Below are positions 23,544-33,900 of a stretch of DNA of 64,000 nucleotides, in pieces. The notes under the pieces were generated by a model, which was given only the letters and a program-made list of their open reading frames with translations, was not told where the DNA came from and did not search any database. Positions within the stretch are counted from its first letter, which is position 1, and each line of letters starts with the position of its first letter. Source of the DNA: Antitrichia curtipendula. Lineage: Eukaryota; Streptophyta; Bryopsida; Hypnales; Leucodontaceae. The stretch spans positions 16,014,696 through 16,078,695 of the forward strand of contig OX579638.1 in the NCBI GenBank assembly GCA_951230915.1. Direction: 5' to 3'. Made by a program: the position numbers and the translations under genes.

Positions 23544-23793
23544 GGTCATATTTGTTATATTGAGACTTTTCGCAATCTCATTTTTATCCTCGACTCGAGG
23601 ATAAACCGCTTTATTTCTTTATTAACATTTTTTTATAAATAGGTAACAATACCAACTTTTAGAATTTCATTATAGAATCACAATTTTAGCATTATTTATT
23701 TTTGGTTTCAAATACTATTTTTTTAAATGAATTTTCCAATAACTAGCATTTTGTCTCAAAATCTGCAAAAAGTCTCAATATAACAAATATGGC
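23544..23793. mobile_element. 250-bp inverted-repeat MITE
   Basis: GGTCATATTTGTTATATTGA continuing GACTTTTCGCA is mirrored by TGCAAAAAGTCTCAATATAA then CAAATATGGCC: a 30-bp TIR with about three mismatches. A palindrome ATCCTCGACTCGAGGAT lies at about 23587-23603. No clear target duplication. No second copy seen in the window. Confidence 0.6.
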
Positions 23794-25171
23794 CTTTAGT
23801 CTTTCTATATCTCATCTCCATACCAACCTTAGGGAGGAAAATAGTATGCCATTACGGTTCATCTCTTTTTGTACCATTGAGGATACTTGTATAGGTTTAA
23901 AGTCTAAAAGCCTTAGGTAGGAAGACAAATGTAGATTTGGAGCTTTTTAGGCAAAATGAATTATTTCTTGAGAAGAATCTAGAGATTAAATTTTTTTTTT
24001 TTTAAGTTCTCTTCTAATTCCATCCCCAATATGAAGTCATTCAAAACCTTACACAATAATCATAAAGCACCAAGTGACCACTCAAGACAAATTGTTGAAG
24101 AATAAACAAAAAATATTTTTGCAATTTATTAGGATGCACTTCATCCATTTTTTCATAGCTCTCATAGTAAGAGCAAACATTTTTTTAATTTGGGTTAGAT
24201 TCGGAAAAGAATGTTCTAGTTTTCTAAAGATAAAATTAATTTTGCCAAGTTTCACAATGCTTTCACTTTTATGTAAGCAAAGAGAAACTACATTTAAGGA
24301 GTAACTTTGCTTTGATGTCAAACTAGCTTAAATGCAATCAAAAATTTAAGTCCAATGTTAAACACAATTTCCTAAAAGCCAAAAAATTACATCCTTTTTT
24401 TTATAAGACTCTCCCTCCAATTTCAATGATCAACAAGTATGATTCTCCTTTTGCAATTATTGCACCCTTTTATACATCATTCTAGATTTTTTAACATTGT
24501 ACCAGAACATTTTGGGTTCTTTTAGTTACACAACAAGAAAAAGCTACTTGTAAAAACATTGTTTCATCTTATACCAAAGATAAAACTACTCCTAAAATGT
24601 AGATTCTCCCTACCGACTGATAGAGAAGTGTAAACATCATGGAAGTTGGCAAAAGCAACTCTAATTCTAAAAAACTTGAATTTGTTTTCTAATTCCAACT
24701 TTGAATGGAAGTTTGCCCTAAGCTCTTGAAAACATTCATAATCCACCCAATGGATGTTGGCCTCCTTACAAGATAAGAGCATCATCAATCAATCACAGTA
24801 TGTGGCTCATAACAACAAATCTACTTGTAAAGGACAACAATTCAAATCCAGTGGAGGCTTTGTAAATGGAATTTGGATATTGTGGCATAGTTAAAAGGCT
24901 TTTCCACACATACAAATTTGTGCATTTGTTGTAGGCTCTATTAGGCGCAATAAAGCTTGGACAATGTCATTCATGATCTCCCTTTGTTGTTTATGGCATG
25001 CCACCTATGTTCCAATCTATTATTTTTAAGCCCATCAACATTAAAAGCTTGCTACCATTGCCTAAGAGCATGCCTACTTGCCTTGCAATATGCATAACAT
25101 GTTAAGAGGTCATCTACTTAGTTTGCAAGACATGTAGGCAACTAGGCTTGAAAACATGGCTCATTTTGCAA
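23794..25171. other. Intergenic, no gene recognised
   Basis: Opposing open frames at 24074-24321 overlap and look accidental. A minus-strand frame at 24564-24788 (74 codons) has no recognisable motif. Confidence 0.4.
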
Positions 25172-25180
25172 GCAAGTCTC

Positions 25181-25385
25181 GGCCACGGAGAATTGACCCC
25201 CTCATTGCCTCACCCAAGGATAATTAAAAAAAAACTCTTCCTATTTGGTGCCACGTTTATTAATATTTCTTCACTTCTCTTACCTAATTTGGGACTTCTG
25301 ATTGCAAAATAATATTGTATGTTGCAAATAAAAAATCCCAGTGTTTATCCCTATGAGGCAATGAGGGGGTCAATTCACCTTGGCC
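25181..25385. mobile_element. MULE-like MITE with 9-bp target duplication
   Basis: Inverted ends GGCC..GG.GAATTGACCCCC and TCATTGCCTCA (about 30 bp) flank a 205-bp element. GCAAGTCTC occurs immediately before (25172-25180) and after (25386-25394): a perfect 9-bp duplication, the size made by Mutator-like transposases. A diverged relative is at 59179-59411. Confidence 0.8.
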
Positions 25386-25519
25386 GCAAGTCTCGGTTGA
25401 TTGGTGGTTGATTACTCGGTTGAGCCACCAATTAAGCCCGGTGGTGATACTCTTACCTGTCTATGTGACCAAGTTTCAGTGCCCCTATATTGAGGTTGCA
25501 TTGGAGCGGGATGCCCTCT

Positions 25520-25790
25520 ATACAAGGGTCAATTTATACTTGGGGCGGGATTGAAGGCCGGTCGGAACTCTCCAAGTTTGAACCACTAGGATTGCTCAAT
25601 TTCTCCAAATCCAACCCAAGGGCTTTATACTAGGGTTGGATTGATACCACCACTCATCCTATGTGTCACCTTAGGTAGCATAGTTTTGGCACCAAACCAT
25701 CCGACCCCAAGGGAGCAATCGGGACAAGGTTTTGGATGGCCCGATTTCCCATCTAGGGACGGATTGATGCCACATTGGTCTCCTCTGTTG
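25520..25790 (+). repeat. Dispersed repeat (family with copies at 53345 and 51960)
   Basis: TTATACTTGGGGCGGGATTG, AAGGCC, CTCCAAGTTTGAAC.A, GATTGCTCAA and GGGACAAGGTTTTGGATGGC appear in the same order as in the minus-strand copy at 53345-53530. GC-rich with GGATTGA/TCAATCC motifs repeated in both orientations. Probably a decayed TIR element; ends not defined. Confidence 0.5.
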
Positions 25791-26025
25791 AATCGTACAA
25801 ATCTTCACCGTCTACCAGTGCAATGTCTTTTGTTTTCTTTTTTTTACATGCTTATTAATTGTGAGCTCAAGAAACTTCCTCCCATCTGTATTGCACTATA
25901 TATTTTGGGCCCAAGAGTTGTTTACTGATTTATTCTAGTTACTGATTTGTTGTAGTTACTGATTTGTTCCATTTACCAATATATATTTTGGCCCAAAAAT
26001 AGTTTACTAGTTTGTTCCATTTATT

Positions 26026-26190
26026 GATTTGTTTAATTAATTTACTAATTTGTTTAATATATTGATTTGTTTAATTAATTTACTAATTTGTTTAATATAT
26101 TGATTTGTTTAATTAATTTACTAATTTGTTTAATATATTGATTTGTTTAATTAATTTACTAATTTGTTTAATATATTGATTTGTTTCATT
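26026..26190. repeat. 38-bp tandem repeat, about 4.3 copies
   Basis: The unit GATTTGTTTAATTAATTTAC + TAATTTGTTTAATATATT starts at 26026, 26064, 26102, 26140 and 26178 with essentially no differences. Each unit itself consists of two half-units (TTTGTTTAAT-). Related but degenerate half-units (GATTTGTT.CATTTA) extend upstream to 25930 and downstream to 26270, so the array grew from a shorter motif. Confidence 0.9.
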
Positions 26191-26270
26191 ATTCTATTTA
26201 CTAATTTGTTTCATTTATTGATTCAACGATTTGTTCCATTTATTTCATTTATTGATTTGTTCCATTTATC

Positions 26271-27033
26271 TTAGATTTTTTATTTGGTTAAGAACAATGG
26301 TTTTTGGGTATAATTTTTTTGTACATTTTTTTGTCAAACACAAATTTATAAATGAAAGTCATTGTTGAAGTCAGTATGCTATGGACTATGATATATGAGA
26401 TGATGTGTGCTTTTACCAATTCTAATGACAGAATCTTGAAAAAAGAATATGATAAAGAAAAATTATGGTATTAGAAATAACATTTATTGTAAAAATTGAT
26501 TTACATTTATAATGGAATTAATTCAAGTTTCCATCATAAAAATTCTATATTTAAAAAACAAATAAAACTAAAAATATAGAAAATAGAAAATAAAATAAAA
26601 AAAGATGTGTTTTTTAATTATGTGTTAAGTTGTGTGATTATTTTGAAACCCCTATAGTAACAAGATCAAAATTATTTATTTATTTAAATTCTTTAAATTC
26701 TCATGAAAATGAATGACAACTATTTTGAAGCTTCAACTCCAATTTCAATGTCAAGAGAAAGGAAAAGGTTTAAAAGAAATCAAAGAACTCCCCCCTTTTT
26801 TCCAAATAGAAAAAATATGAAGAGAAAGGAAAAGGTTCAATTTTTTTTTAAAAGCTCTCTCTTCTATGTGAAATAGAAAAAATGGGAAGAAAAAGAAAAA
26901 AATAGGAAGAGAAAGGAAAAGATGTGATATTTTTTTTTAATTGAGCATTAAGAAAATCCTTGCTCTGAAATCCGGCTCTAGAATTTAGCCTCACCACTTT
27001 ACATTCTAGGACCAGAGTAATAAATTGAAAACT
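26271..27033. other. AT-rich spacer, no gene seen
   Basis: Contains a repeated GA-rich unit (AAATAGAAAAAATATGAAGA and GAGAAAGGAAAAG, three times between 26750 and 26925), a likely local duplication. Confidence 0.4.
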
Positions 27034-27347
27034 CAGCCCCAAAATTCTGCCTTACCACTTTACATTATCTACACTAAATAGTGAAATTGGGTTGCCTTAA
27101 CAATTAGGTTGCCTTACCCCAGATAAGTTACCTCATGACTAATGCTTGTCCACATGGAGGCACATGCCAATCTCTAATTCCGAGCCATGAAACAATGAAC
27201 CAACCCATGCCACACACATAGTTCTTACTTTACTACATCCTTCTAAAATAACTTTACATATTGATATAGTGTCTAATGTCGAGAAATTAGTGTGGGGCAA
27301 CCTAATTTCACTATTCAGTGTAAGACCGGAGTGGTGAATTGGGGCCA
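27034..27347. mobile_element. Inverted-repeat element, about 314 bp
   Basis: The arm (TA/TT)ACACT(A/G)AATAGTGAAATT then (G/A)GGTTGCC at 27069-27100 is mirrored at 27295-27325. Pairing extends outward through ACCACT..ACTTTACA-like sequence to GGCCCCAATTC at 27335-27347 and GCCCCAAAATTC at 27035. A direct-repeated CC(T/C)ACCACTTTACATT lies on the left side. Target duplication not resolved. Confidence 0.5.
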
Positions 27348-27530
27348 GATTGAGAGCTGGATTGATGACAAATCGGGCCGGCAATCCATCCGGCCCCAGA
27401 GCCTGTACAAACCACAACCTGCTACAGTCAGCGTGGCTCCATTGATGGCGCTCTAAAGAGGTCCGGGTGTATAGAGGGCTCGGTAAACAGGCCATCGGAC
27501 CGTCCGCACGGTCTTCCATCCCCCGACCTA

Positions 27531-28092
27531 CGACCGTGTGATGCGCTGGCTTAGGTCATACGTCAAGCTCGGCAGCAGCTTCAACAGCGGCACTTGAATC
27601 CATTTCGGGGGGAGCGCTGTGTTCGTGTCTCTTCCTGGCAACCATCTCACGCGAGTTTTCGGTGAGGTCGCCTTCTTATTTGCAGAAAACAGCCGAAATT
27701 CCTCATCCTGTCGTCTTTTCACGAGCTCGAAAACATTTGCAACAGCAGCAGCTGAGTAAGTGAGCAGAATTTCAAAAGCTAGTAAAGTACATTGCTGTTT
27801 TTGCTTTTCCTTGAGAAGTTCGTTGTGGATATTCTCATCATCCGGCTTTGCTGATATGTAGGTGGAAGTGCAGAGATTAAGCGGTGGGAAGTCAAGAATC
27901 CATTGGACCTTGGGGAATGGTGATAGCTCCTGAAGGTAAAGCGCTCGGATCTCATTGGTTGGAATCCATGGAGGAGCTGCCAATGCGCGTCTCCGTTTGA
28001 AGATTACGAGCTTGCGGTGCAGTGATCTTTTGAAAAGTAGGTGACAGTTAAATTTCTGCTCTGTTGTGGTTTCTGTGGGAGAGGAAGGGTCG
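27531..28092 (-). other. GC-rich island with long minus-strand open frame
   Basis: From a stop at about 28093 the minus strand is open for some 187 codons to 27531, with LAAPPWIPTNEIRALYLQEL, then KPDDENIHNELLKEKQKQQ, then VANVFELVKRRQDEEFRLF, but it has no ATG. A second minus frame gives MVARKRHEHSAPPEMDSSAA and VEAAAELDV before a stop (about 27643-27557). On the + strand a good donor (CTGA|GTAAGTGAG, about 27757) also occurs. So this looks like an old exon or 5' region of a gene, but strand and family are undecided. GC content is far above the surroundings. Confidence 0.25.
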
Positions 28093-28745
28093 TTGGATTA
28101 GGTTGGGGTTGGTGGGATCGTCGTTAGGGTAGTGCGATATTGATCGGTGTTGTGGAACTGTCTGGTCGAGTCGAAAGCGAAAAGAGGAGTTGAGAATGTG
28201 CAATTTGTGGTGGAGAGATCTGTTTGGAAGTGGTGAGATCGGTTAGGTTTTGAGCTGGTTGAGGTGGAATCGCTTTTCGTGGTGTGAGTTTTGTAGTGGG
28301 GAGAGAGATCTGTGGGGTGTGGTTTCAAAGGTATCTTTCTGATTTTGCTGTTTTTTTTCAAGATTCATTTTCCATTTTTGCATTCTGTTCAAAGAACAAT
28401 GCTACTTGTTCTGTAGAATGGCGTGCGATTTTTCGGTTCCATGTGTGTATCTTTGTAATCCACTCCCACCCTTAGAGCAAGAATGTGTTAGAATAGTCGT
28501 AACTTCAGAGGATACGGATGCTTAGATGGGAGAGCTTCAAGTTGTTTGAGAGTGGTATCAGGTAATTGTCATCAATCGTAAATTATAGAATCGTTGCTTG
28601 TTTGGGATCGTAGGACTTACATGAGTGCAATGAAGTAGCGAAAATCTTGTGTAGTTCGTTCATTTGTATGGAGTCGACGGCCTCCTGTTTCTAAATCTTT
28701 TCCCGACCTTTTATTCCTCAGTTGCATTTTTTACGGTTCTTTGGA
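28093..28745. other. GC-rich flank of the island, possible 5' leader
   Basis: On the + strand it is GT-rich with a possible donor CAAAG|GTATCT at about 28329. On the minus strand an 87-codon Thr/Ser/Pro-rich frame exists. Neither is convincing as protein; a promoter or untranslated leader is the better reading. Confidence 0.25.
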
Positions 28746-28748
28746 GTA

Positions 28749-28820
28749 CACGGGACTTGAAAGTTCTGCTCTGCTCGTTAGAACAGACGCTCAACTCTCT
28801 CTAACGAGCGAACTTCCGTG
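28749..28820. repeat. Long hairpin
   Basis: GCTCGTTAGA (28773-28782) pairs perfectly with TCTAACGAGC (28800-28809). Outside it AAGTTC pairs with GAACTT, and CACGG with CCGTG, with small bulges. It could fold as a foldback transcript of about 70 nt, or be a relic of a MITE. Confidence 0.45.
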
Positions 28821-28854
28821 CTGTGTTGGGATCAGAAAAGACTTTTCGATTTTA

Positions 28855-30228
28855 GAATATTTTCGATTTTCCTTCTATCTTGTACCTACTTTTACTTAAC
28901 AAATTTTTTAAGAATGATAATTAAGTTTTTTTGAACTTTTTCTTTTACCTAGACTCTCAACTCAATTCTCTACTGTAAATATTTAGAGCTCAAAATGCTG
29001 TAGTGCAAGAACTTTAACCCCTGAAAGACCAAACATCGTTTTTTGACAACATAGCGTTTTTGGGCAGCTCACCACGAATGGAATTTTTATTTTTTCTCTT
29101 TGAAATTTTCACACAAGATGTGCCCGAGGAGTAGCTTTAGGGCCCAACAATTTTCATAACTTTTGACCACATGGTTAAAAAGTTATGGTATGATATGTAG
29201 TTTTCATTGTTCGACAGGCAGCCCGGGCAGCAAAAAAAACTTCTTTAAAAATCATTTTCTAGAGAAATAAAAACTTGAAATTGGTTCTCTAGATTTATGT
29301 GCACAAGGAAAGCTTTGAATCATTCCACTTTGATTTATGAGATGAAAGTTATGAGGAATTTTAGTTGTGGGTAGTTTGCGGGTAGTTATGGAATCTCTAC
29401 TCTAAAATAAACTATGAAGTCCTTTATTTAACTCAATTTTCAATATTTTTGGAAAAAAATATAAACACAAGGTGTAGATTGTTTATTACAACATTACAAT
29501 CGTTTGGATTGGCATTTTTCAATTCCATAATCAAATCCTTAACAATTTAGTGTTTTGAATCATTTTCTACTTCTTTCTATTTACTATTTTTTTCCTATAT
29601 GTTGTACAATTCCAAATGATCTGAAAATTTTCAAGCATGTAGCTAACTTTCTTTGAAGAATGAATCCAAAGAGTTACCACCATTTTGGACATTTTTTCAT
29701 ACAAATGTGACAATGTGAAGTGCAGCTGCCCGGTTTTTCGCAGGGACAAAAAAAGGGTTTCTGTCACTTCAAATGCTAATACCTTGCAATCTACACGGTG
29801 GAAATTTCTGAAATTTTTTCCACATCTTCTCAAACTAGTTTACTACAAGATCCTACGGTTACAAGTGTCCAAAAATGTTTTTTTTTCCAAAATTTGGTAC
29901 TTGTACTAGAAATGGCAGTTTGGGAGTGTTTTTTTTGTGGAAACATAGTCAAAAACCTTTAGGGATTAAGTTAAAAATGTTTGAAGTAAAAAAATCTAGT
30001 CCCGTTATGTGTTGAAAAGCTTGTTTTTTTCACTTTAAATGTAGATATCTTGCAATCTGTGCAGTCAAAAATTCTAGAAACAATTCCACGCATTCTTATA
30101 CTAGTTAGGTATAAGATCCTACAATTAGATGTGAAAAAAAAAATTCAATTTTTTTTACTCTTTGCTATAGAAATGGCAGTTTTGAGTGTTTTTGGGCAGA
30201 AAAAAGGCCTTGGGCCTTTAGGGGTTAA
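28855..30228 (+). mobile_element. Right part of the split TTAA transposon, itself carrying a nested copy
   Basis: Continues the 22658-23288 element: it starts with the duplicated 120 bp, goes on AAAATGCTGTAGTGCAAGAAC, is interrupted by a complete subfamily 2 element (29014-29969), resumes GTTAAAAATGTTTGAAGT and ends GGCCTTTAGGGGTTAA-like (GGGCCTTTAGGGGTTAA) at 30228. Left part plus right part minus duplication and insert give about 929 bp, against 926 bp for the intact copy at 9649-10574. Confidence 0.75.
29014..29969 (+). mobile_element. TTAA transposon, subfamily 2, nested insertion
   Basis: Starts TTAACCCCTGAAAGACC and ends CCTTTAGGGATTAA, 956 bp. It sits inside a subfamily 1 element. The uninterrupted relative at 9649-10574 reads ATTTTAAGTTAAAAATG (minus strand) at this point, whereas here TTAA stands on both sides of the insert, so one TTAA became two. 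On the minus strand 29567-29833 is open for 88 codons, matching the frames in its relatives. Confidence 0.8.
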
Positions 30229-30502
30229 AAGCTCAATTTTTTTTTTCTCTTCTTTTTTTCTTTTTTTCTTTTCCACTTCCCTTCCTTTTTCCTTTTTTCC
30301 CTCCCCCTCTCCCTCTTTATGCCTTTTTATCTTAGAATAGATTCCAAAGGTGTACGCACACACACACCGGGTGTTATGTTAGAAGTCTCGGATTTTGAAC
30401 TCTAGGCAAATCAAATCTTGAGAATTCAGTTGAACTTGAGACTTGAGTTATATGAGAGCCACCCTAAGAGGTCAAAAGTTGAATTGTTATGTTACACATA
30501 TA
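30229..30502. other. Pyrimidine-rich spacer
   Basis: Long T/C tract (30236-30320) and a (CA)n run near 30357-30366. No gene. Confidence 0.5.
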
Positions 30503-30752
30503 CTCCATCCATTCCAAAATGATTGTCTACTTTGAATGTTATTTTTTTTAGGTTGTTTTGGGTAGGTCATTTGGAGACTGCCTTGTAAATAACTTTATTT
30601 AGGTTGCATTGAACACATGCGATGTTCTTCAAAGATTCTAGTGATAGAAAATTTGGAACCTTTTTTAATTATGTTTTTCACAATATGATGAATGAAATTG
30701 GCATAAATAAATCTGAACAAATATTGGGGCAATAATTTTGGAACGGAGGGAG
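30503..30752. mobile_element. Stowaway-like (Tc1/mariner) MITE in the DUS3 upstream region
   Basis: Ends CTCCATCCATTCCAAAATGA and ...TTTTGGAACGGAGGGAG are the inverted CTCCCTCCGT.CCAAAA termini typical of plant Stowaway MITEs. TA flanks both sides (30501-30502, 30753-30754). Length 250 bp. A sister copy with the same interior (GTTCTTCA..GATTC.AGTGATA.AAAATTTGGAACC) is at 39148-39391. It ends about 190 bp before the DUS3 start codon. Confidence 0.85.
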
Positions 30753-30760
30753 TATATAAA
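30753..30760 (+). promoter_or_regulatory. Candidate TATA box for the DUS3-like gene
   Basis: TATATAAA lies 186 bp upstream of the ATG at 30946, and its first TA is the target-site TA at the right end of the Stowaway MITE. Position fits a TATA box with a leader of about 150 nt. Function is inferred from sequence only. Confidence 0.35.
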
Positions 30761-30945
30761 TCCCTCCCTAATTTCAAGTTTTCACCCCTATGGAATCGAA
30801 TGAGCATCTATCTATCGTCTAAATTTTATTAGGGCAAGCATTCGGGCACAGGTTCGCATTTTAGTCGTCGCAAAACAAATTGTTGTTGTTTGTTGCTGTT
30901 TCGGGTTTGCGAGCTTCAGGGTTTAAGGGCGTCGTTGTCGCAGCG

Positions 30946-33900
30946 ATGGAGGTTGTTGGAAACGACCTGTCTGCGGGTGCGGACGATTTAGTGTTGGAAA
31001 GCGCGCCTCAAATGGCCGAAGAAGTGGCCAAGGAAGTCGCTGCACATGAATCGACTCTGGCGGGGGCTGGCGACAGCGGGGTCATGGAATTGAAAGACGC
31101 AGGGGCGAGTGTTGACACTGGTACGACATTCGGAATATTTTCTTTCTTTTCTTTTGATTTTCTGTGTGAAGAAATCTTCAATTGTGGGTTTGGAAATGCA
31201 TTTTTCTTCAAATTTAGGGTTAAGCACAACTTTGGGGTTTGCAATTGAGAATCATCATTCCAGGATTCAATTTGTTTCAGAAACTAATTGTGAATGTAAG
31301 GTTGAGGATAATTGAACCGGTAGCGACCTGATCCCGTCCCTTCTACTGACCCCTGTTGCACTTGGTTGACCTCAATTGGCCAAATGTCGATGACCTCTGA
31401 CCTTTGAATGGAAATTCGGTTGTCTACTGTCTGCAAATAGTGGTCTACAACCTTAAACTTCAAAATTGCACAGAAATTCATACATTGTGATAAAAAGTTT
31501 GATCTGGAGAGAGTTTCGCTCTTGTGCTGAGAGTAGTCTCTCCCCAGCTTTATAGTGATCTGCGAATGAAAGTGCAGTCCTGCATATGCTAAAATGCTTC
31601 AGGTGACGGAAAGAGTATCCTCTTCCTTACTCTCAAAATGGTGATTTAGTTTATGGATTGAATAGTCATGATTAATTTTGGTCGACTGGTTCGTCCGTGC
31701 CAGTTTCAAGTGTAGAAAATTACCCTTCAGCTGAGGAGCTCATTGCCAAAGCGCGGGCGCCTGTCAAACGTGAGTATGTGATTTTCAACACTGGGCCGCG
31801 TGTCATGGCTAAGTCAATAGTCATTAGTACCACACCGCAGGAAGGAGCCACTGCCACTGCTGCCGAGACTGGTAACATTGTGGCTGCAAGACCAACAGTA
31901 GACAAGAAGTCTAAACGCCAATTAAAACGGGAACGGCAGGAGGTTTGCAGCATCTCCTTATAATATAGAACGCTTGCTGTCTGTTGTGGGAATTATTAGC
32001 CTGTGCATTAGGGTTTATGGGTTTAGATATTGGTCGTGATGAGAATTACTTAACCCAAAGGATCTTCCTACTAGATTCACAAAGTTGTTGATTTCAATAT
32101 CAAGATAATGTTAGATTAATGTTAACTTAAATATTTTTCAATGTCGTATCAAGATACTGCCAGATCACCTTGTCTTTAAGTTGACACCATTTGTGTTTTA
32201 CGAAGCATGCGGACTACGTAAATCTAATGCGTATTAACTTAGCATCAAGTACTTTTTCAATTCAATGGGAGGGGGAGTCTTTTTAAATTATTGGTTTGCG
32301 TGTACACATACACCTCTGAATGTGAGTGATTGGGACCTTAATCTTAGGCTAGGTCGAATAAATCGGCGGAGAATATTTGTGGCGCTGTGGCGAAAGCGGG
32401 TGACACTAAAGCTTGCAAATTCGGTGCGTCTTGTCGCTTCAATCACGATTTGACTGCGTTCATGGAACAAGTAAGTGATTAGAACCTTGTTCCCAACTGC
32501 TGTTGACATTTCTGCATTGCTGTTCCTAGAAAGCTCTGTCCAGACACCATTTTCAAGTATTTCTCCATTTGCAGTCCAATTTCGAGCTCCCAGTGAGTGC
32601 CTTGTATGAACCGTGGATGTGTTCGTCACTGTGTCAGTCAAACCTCCTGTTCTCTCCCTGATTTTATGACTGTAGGTAGAGGATATTATTTGCTTCACTT
32701 CAACCATTTTAACAAATGCAGGAGTGTGATTCTTGTGAGATTTATACAGCTGTGGAAAGATCACTTTGGGTCGGATCAAATGTGGGCCATATCAACTTTT
32801 CATCACTATGGATGGATTGCTTATGCAATTTCAAAGTGGGAGGGTGTAGACTACTACTATAAGTGACAGTTGGACAACTCCATTCCCATTTAAAGAGGAG
32901 TGGCCATAGACATTTGACCAACTCAAGTTTTGCTCAATTTGCAAATAGATCCAACCCAGTGTATGATTTGACGAGCTGCTGTTAATAACAGGGGTCAGTT
33001 TAGGAGACGGAATCCGTTTTCTAACACTATCTTCTGTCTTAAGTTGAAATCAGTTCTTAGTTTTTGCCATGAAAATTTGAGGCACACTATGTCTTGGGAA
33101 AGTTGAAGACTAGAATATTGGTAGACTCAAGGAGGATGGAACTTTCTTTTGTGTTGCGCATGTACGTGTGCCATTGACGCAACTCGTTCTTTGGTTGCAG
33201 AAACCTAAAGATCTGAAAGGTGTATGCCCTTTCTCGGGTATTACTGCTATATGCCCTTATGGATTTGCGTGCCGTTATTCTGGTTCTCACCCTGAGGTAA
33301 AGGGGGTAGAAGTAGCAGAAGTTTTGAAGGATGGGAACTACGAAGGCAAAAATCCTTTTTCCAGTATTCGGGAGCTCAATAGCTTGAACAAAAGTTTTCA
33401 GAAGCTGTTATGGAAAAATGCGGTGACTTTTCCAAAGGCTGACGCCCAATTGCAAGCACTAGGACTTCTGGTGCGCTTTCACAGACTCATGTGTTCCGTG
33501 TAAACCTCTTTGCTGCTGTTTTAACTGCAACTATGGTTCCATGGATTGGAAATCTTGCTCGATATAAAATTTGTTGTTGCTGATTCTGAACCATTTCTGT
33601 AAAAGGTTTTATCTTGTCTAAAGAATTTTCAGAGTTGGTATAGCTCTCGCTTTTTCTACTATTTCTAATCATATTTCAATCTTCTAAATCAAAGTTTCAT
33701 AGCGATTACTCTCCATTCCGTCTTCGGTTGGGCAGGTCTTCATAACATGTATCTTCATTTTAGAGTTTTCTTCTATGTATTTTGTAGAGGATTCCACCGA
33801 TATACCATGCTATTCGAGAATATGCTGTTCAACACACTAGTAAGTTGGTCTGTGGAACGGGTGAGTGTCATAGCCACTTTTTGGTGAGGTCGTCCTCCTA

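Larger units (their letters stand above)
23289..28854. other. 5.6-kb segment interrupting a transposon
   Basis: Bounded on both sides by the same approximately 120-bp transposon piece (23165-23284 and 28855-28974; 110 bp of it identical). The segment has no inverted or direct ends of its own. It contains an inverted-repeat element, a MULE-like MITE, a 38-bp tandem array and a GC-rich island, so it looks like a piece of ordinary genomic DNA inserted at a break, not a transposon. Confidence 0.55.

Noticed and set aside
28098..28361. Thr/Ser-rich 87-codon minus-strand frame as a gene
   Set aside because: Composition follows a GT-rich + strand; no domain, and the next frame downstream is not joined by a plausible intron.
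33788..33860. Inclusion of this segment as a constitutive exon of the DUS3-like gene
   Set aside because: It breaks the reading frame into exon 5, while skipping it joins ...ALGLL to GKARK in frame, as in plant homologues.
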